The notes below the pieces were generated by a model, which did no database searches, was not told the DNA's origin, and saw nothing but the letters and a program-made list of their open reading frames with translations. Of a stretch of DNA of 36,046 nt, positions 32,880-36,046 are shown piece after piece (within the stretch, counting starts at the first letter, position 1; the number at the start of each line of letters is the position of its first letter). The stretch comes from an uncultured Collinsella sp. (GTDB lineage Bacteria; Actinomycetota; Coriobacteriia; Coriobacteriales; Coriobacteriaceae): positions 1 through 36,046 of the forward strand of contig UQJA01000007.1 in the NCBI GenBank assembly GCA_900541285.1, given 5' to 3'. The translations under genes and the position numbers were made by a program.

Positions 32880-34013
32880 CTATTTAGCCGAGCGGCGAGC
32901 GGTGACGGCGTCGGCTAGGGTGTGCAGCAGTTCGTTGGTGCGTTCCCACGGCACGCAAGAGTCGGTGACGGACTGACCGTAGACCAACTGGTCGAGCGGG
33001 GCCGGCTTTTGGTGACCGCCGACCAAGAAGCTTTCCATCATTACGCCGGTGATGCCTTGTTCGCCGTGCGCCAGGCGCTCAGCGATCTCTTCGATGACTT
33101 CGGCTTCGCGGTTTTCGTCTTTGCCGCAGTTGCCGTGGGCGGCATCGATGACGAGGCCATGCTGGCTCGGGCCGGACGCTTTGGAAACCTTGAGGTCTTC
33201 CAGAGCTTGACGCACGGATTCGGCATCGTAGTTCGGGCCGTGGCTGGAGCCGCGCAGAACCAGATGGCAATCCGGGTTGCCTTTGGTTTCGGCGGAAATC
33301 ACGCGACCGTCCAAGTTAATGGACAGGAAGTGATGCTCGAAGCCGGCCGCGAAACAGGAATCGGCGGCGGCCTTGATGGAGCCGTCGGTGGAGTTCTTGA
33401 AGCCCACCGGCATGGACAGGCCACTGGCCAGTTCGCGGTGGACTTGGGATTCGGTGTTACGCGCGCCGATGGCACCCCAGCTGATCGCGTCGCAGATGTA
33501 CTGCGGGGTGATGGGGTCAAGCCATTCGGTGGCGGCGGGCAGGCCGAGGCTCAGCACGTCGGTGAGCACCTTGCGGGCCAGCCACATGCCCTTACGAATA
33601 TTGAAGCGACCGTCCAGATCGGGGTCGTTGATGAGGCCTTTCCAGCCGATGGTGGTGCGCGGCTTCTCGAAGTACACGCGCATCACGATCACGAGTCGGT
33701 CTTCCAACTCGCGCTTGACGGCAGCCAGCTTTTCTGCGTACTCGTGCGCGGCCTTCGGGTCGTGGATTGAGCAGGGGCCCACGATGACGAGCAGTCGGTC
33801 GTCGCGGCCGTTGAGCACATCGCGGATTTCCTGCCGCGAGTGGAGCACGAGCTCGCTCATCTCATCGGTGAGCGGCTGCTCCCTGAGGAAAGCACGCGGC
33901 GCGGGAATGGGGTCAAGCTGACGAATGTTGACATCGACGGTCTCAGGAAAGACGGCCTGCTCCCCCAAACGACGTTCATCCTCGGAACTATCCGGACCAC
34001 GTAGTGCTGCCAT
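32880..34013 (-). CDS. aroF: 3-deoxy-7-phosphoheptulonate (DAHP) synthase, class I, copy 2
   Basis: The 377-residue protein shares all class I DAHP synthase motifs with its neighbour: VIVGPCSIHDPKAAHEYA, VYFEKPRTTIGWKGLINDP, SWGAIGARNTESQVHRELASGLSMPVGFKN, LRGSSHGPNYDAES and DAAHGNCGK. It differs in the N-terminus and in surface positions, so the pair is an old duplication, probably with different amino-acid feedback control. The ATG at 34013 follows AAAGGAG at 7 bases; upstream in-frame codons to 34058 lack a site. It ends in a perfect terminator. The symbol is a label for the second copy, not proof of tyrosine sensitivity. Confidence 0.9.
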   Translation of the reverse strand: MAALRGPDSSEDERRLGEQAVFPETVDVNIRQLDPIPAPRAFLREQPLTDEMSELVLHSRQEIRDVLNGRDDRLLVIVGPCSIHDPKAAHEYAEKLAAVKRELEDRLVIVMRVYFEKPRTTIGWKGLINDPDLDGRFNIRKGMWLARKVLTDVLSLGLPAATEWLDPITPQYICDAISWGAIGARNTESQVHRELASGLSMPVGFKNSTDGSIKAAADSCFAAGFEHHFLSINLDGRVISAETKGNPDCHLVLRGSSHGPNYDAESVRQALEDLKVSKASGPSQHGLVIDAAHGNCGKDENREAEVIEEIAERLAHGEQGITGVMMESFLVGGHQKPAPLDQLVYGQSVTDSCVPWERTNELLHTLADAVTARRSAK

Positions 34014-34190
34014 TGCTCGACTCCTTTCCTTGTATACGTACTGTCGGTATGTCGCCATAGACGCAAAAGCCCAACTATAGCAGTTTGTTACGGGGACTGC
34101 TTGTTGGGCCGGCAGTTATGGACTTTGGGTGGACTCGCCTGTGTGGACTCGCCTGCGGCGATGCTGTGCTGTTGTGCGGCCTGCGACCGC

Positions 34191-34236
34191 GGTCTCTCCC
34201 TCTGTCAGCGGCTTCGCGCTGACAGAGGGAGAGACC
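34191..34236. repeat. Perfect 20-bp palindrome between pepC and the DAHP synthase gene
   Basis: GGTCTCTCCCTCTGTCAGCG (34191-34210) pairs perfectly with 34217-34236 around GCTTCG. It is flanked farther out by ATGCTGTG (34161-34168) and its complement CACAGCAT (34263-34270). The whole structure suggests a nested inverted-repeat element of about 110 bp. It also lies downstream of pepC and could terminate it. The rest of the 291-base gap holds no gene that I can see. Confidence 0.8.
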
Positions 34237-34304
34237 CTAGCAGCCGACAGGCTGCGAGAAAACACAGCATTGGCCGTCAGGCCGATTCCGGGAGGCTGAC
34301 GAAG

Positions 34305-35648
34305 TCAGGCCAAAGCGCCCATCGGATCCCATGCGGGGAGCATGGTGGCTGGCTCTTCGAGGGCCTTCTGGTATTCCTCGGGCAACAGGGCCTTCGGGAC
34401 GGCTACCTCGTAGACGTATTCGGTGAACCAGTCGTCGGACATGGTGAAGTAGCCCTTGTCGGCGATCTTGGCGCCCCAAGAGTTCTCCACGCGCCAGCGG
34501 CGGGTGGTGCCGTCGTCGGCCACGTCAACGCCGGCGAAAGCCATGGCGTGGTTCATGGCGGAGTCGCCGAAGCGCACGCGGGCTTCCTTGTCCAAATCGA
34601 AGTCCACGTCGTACACGCGGCCGTACTCGAACAGGTCGGTGGCCCAAGCGCCGTTCTCACGGTCCATGAACGGGTGGCAGTCGGCACCGAACCATACCGG
34701 AATGCCCTGCTCAACGAGAATCTGCTTGACGCAGTCCTTCATGAACTGGTTCGGCACGTTGAGGTACTCGGTGGCGTCGCCGCCAGCCACATTGCCGAGG
34801 TGCTCGATGCCGATCTTCTTGCCCTTGGCGTGCTCGGTGCGCGGATCGTCCACCAGGCACACGTAGTCCTCAAGATCAGCCGGACCCACGTACTTCTTCC
34901 AGAACTCAACCGGCGTAATCTCGCCGTCGCGGTGGAATTCGCCATCCTTGTCGGTCCATTCCCAGTCGAAGGAAACCGGCGGCTCGCCCAGGTGGATGGT
35001 CAGAATACGGTGGCCGGCAGCAGTGGCGTCGGCAATAATCGCCTCGACCTTGGAGGCATCGCCGTCAGCGGCGTACATGTGCGCCACGGCGGTGTGCAGC
35101 ATGTGGCGCAGCTGGATGTTCATTTCACCGGTGTTCTTGGAGGATTCGGTCTCCGGGAACAGGTCCTTGGGCACAGCGCCGTACTTCTTGTACACGTTCA
35201 TGGCCATGGTCCACTGGCCGCCATCGCCCATCACGTCGGCGAGCAGGTGCTGCATCAGGCGGGAGTCGGAAGGCTCTCCGGCAGCCACCAGAGCGGCCAC
35301 ATCCTTAAGGAAGTAGTTGACGCGCTCCAGCTTGTCGTAGTACATCGCGTAGTTCTGGGAGAACTCGAACTCCTTCAAGTTCATGTTCTTCTTGGCCACG
35401 AAACGGGCCACGTTCAGGGAGCTGAACAGCCAGCAGCGGCCGGAGCGATCCTGATGGGTGGCTTCGCCATTGTCAACGATGGTGGAGAAACGACGCTGCA
35501 TCAGACGAGCGCGGTCATAATTGCGAGCCACCTTGTCGATGCCGGCGGCGGTCACCGCGTTCATGGCCAGACGGTTGGTGCCGCTCTGTGCGAAATCGCC
35601 GCGCAGGGTATTCAACGCTTCACCGGTCAGAGGCGTCAATTCACTCAT
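34305..35648 (-). CDS. pepC: C1-family aminopeptidase C (bleomycin hydrolase type)
   Basis: The 447-residue protein is a PepC/bleomycin hydrolase (peptidase family C1B). The catalytic Cys72 lies in QDRSGRCWLFSSLN, with Gln66 as oxyanion-hole residue. The catalytic His is in NHAMAFAGV, and the catalytic Asn is in RVENSWGAK (last fifth of the protein). The normal length (435-450) and absence of a signal peptide indicate a cytosolic hexamer that trims N-terminal residues from peptides taken up by the cell. The ATG at 35648 follows GAAGGAG. It is apparently monocistronic, separated from the preceding gene by a terminator. Confidence 0.94.
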   Translation of the reverse strand: MSELTPLTGEALNTLRGDFAQSGTNRLAMNAVTAAGIDKVARNYDRARLMQRRFSTIVDNGEATHQDRSGRCWLFSSLNVARFVAKKNMNLKEFEFSQNYAMYYDKLERVNYFLKDVAALVAAGEPSDSRLMQHLLADVMGDGGQWTMAMNVYKKYGAVPKDLFPETESSKNTGEMNIQLRHMLHTAVAHMYAADGDASKVEAIIADATAAGHRILTIHLGEPPVSFDWEWTDKDGEFHRDGEITPVEFWKKYVGPADLEDYVCLVDDPRTEHAKGKKIGIEHLGNVAGGDATEYLNVPNQFMKDCVKQILVEQGIPVWFGADCHPFMDRENGAWATDLFEYGRVYDVDFDLDKEARVRFGDSAMNHAMAFAGVDVADDGTTRRWRVENSWGAKIADKGYFTMSDDWFTEYVYEVAVPKALLPEEYQKALEEPATMLPAWDPMGALA

Positions 35649-35696
35649 GTCATACTCCTTCTGTGATGGTGCGCTTGTGGCGCAGATTCAAACGAA

Positions 35697-35729
35697 TACG
35701 GCACCTGGCTCGAAAGCGCAGGTGCCGTA
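35697..35729 (-). terminator. Terminator between the acidic-tail gene and pepC
   Basis: TACGGCACCTG (35697-35707) pairs perfectly with CAGGTGCCGTA (35719-35729) around an 11-base loop. On the minus strand T-rich ATTCGTTTG follows. It lies 34 bases after the stop of the gene that leaves the window. Confidence 0.8.
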
Positions 35730-35762
35730 ATTCTTACCGCTAGCAGTCTAATCGAAGGCCTG

Positions 35763-36046
35763 TCATTCGCCGTTCTGCTCAGATACGGCCGGATTCTCCT
35801 GAGTCGGGGCCTCCGGTTCGCCCTGTGTCTGGTGCTCGGACGGCTCAGACGATTCGGACTGCTCATTCTGCGCAGCCGAATCAGCCGAATCAGCCGAATC
35901 AGCCGAATCAGCCGGTGCCGCATCTGTCTCATTGTGATCGTCGGCAGCCGACTCGTTTCCACTCAACTCACCCGGCTGGTCATCGGCCTCGTTGTGTACA
36001 GGCTTGACTTCCGGGACGGGCGCAACCACCGGCAATGCCGCCACGG
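35763..36046 (-). CDS. C-terminus of an acidic low-complexity protein (partial)
   Basis: The frame is open to the window edge, so the start lies beyond 36046; the in-frame GTG at 36044 need not be real. The 93 visible residues are rich in Ala, Asp, Glu, Ser and Pro. They contain a run of Ala-Asp-Ser triplets (SADSADSADSA) encoded by a 9-base tandem repeat. The tail ends in SEQNGE. Such a region is likely disordered. Nothing visible identifies the protein. Confidence 0.65.
   Translation of the reverse strand, partial: VAALPVVAPVPEVKPVHNEADDQPGELSGNESAADDHNETDAAPADSADSADSADSAAQNEQSESSEPSEHQTQGEPEAPTQENPAVSEQNGE
35873..35912. repeat. 9-bp tandem repeat (CAGCCGAAT)n inside the acidic tail
   Basis: About four and a half exact copies of CAGCCGAAT encode Ala-Asp-Ser repeats on the minus strand. 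As the unit is a multiple of three, copy-number slippage changes tail length without a frameshift. Confidence 0.85.

Overview
The window reads as two unrelated actinobacterial chromosome segments joined in one contig. Bases 1 to about 20,810 look like a Coriobacteriia genome, most likely Collinsella. The evidence is high-GC single genes in short operons, intergenic palindromes with a core like ACAAAGG-A/G-ACTGTCCCTTTGT, and a TetM-like GTPase, UvrA2-like, VUT transporter and AAA_16 ATPase repertoire. Bases from about 20,950 to the end look like Bifidobacterium, of the B. longum or breve type. They carry pstSCAB with a SenX3/RegX3 pair, LemA plus DUF2207, two adjacent class I DAHP synthases and a PepC-type C1 peptidase. 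Between them lies about 150 bp that encodes the C-terminal part of a butyrate kinase on the opposite strand. It is fused to a headless prfC on one side and a tailless DUF2207 gene on the other. An island of that size looks like a misassembly bridged by one or a few short reads. The taxonomic names are my inference from protein character, not from a search.

Layout of the Coriobacteriia-like part: a MarR regulator tail, an FeS-type flavoprotein and an ArsC/Spx-like protein without its active-site Cys (1-1257); a CobW-type GTPase and TrmL (1344-3168); two related AAA+ ATPases with winged-helix tails (3313-4413 and 6953-8071) flanking a frameshifted UvrA2-like ABC protein (4455-6960); a TetM/EF-G-like GTPase (8165-10168); a GNAT acetyltransferase and a divergent zinc-ribbon protein; RsmJ, a 47-residue membrane peptide, a four-helix membrane protein and RlmA (11334-13823); a MATE exporter; a LysR regulator divergent from an EamA transporter; Ung; an SDR enzyme behind a VUT/YhhQ-type transporter; and the C-terminal two thirds of RF3 (prfC).

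Layout of the Bifidobacterium-like part, nearly all on the minus strand: truncated DUF2207 and LemA; the phosphate uptake operon pstS-pstC-pstA-pstB with a hairpin after pstS and a terminator after pstB; response regulator regX3 and sensor kinase senX3, with Pho-box-like 11-bp direct repeats before pstS, regX3 and senX3; a 39-codon MFS transporter tail abutting mtnN; two DAHP synthases for the shikimate pathway; pepC; and the acidic C-terminus of an unrecognised protein that leaves the window.

The most notable biology is the pair of paralogous AAA+ ATPases around the UvrA2-like gene, one of them translationally coupled to it, and the palindrome families in the first part. The most important practical point is the chimeric junction near 20.8-20.96 kb, across which gene order should not be interpreted. 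I see no rRNA, tRNA, CRISPR array, transposase or integrase, and no gap between genes exceeds 300 bases.
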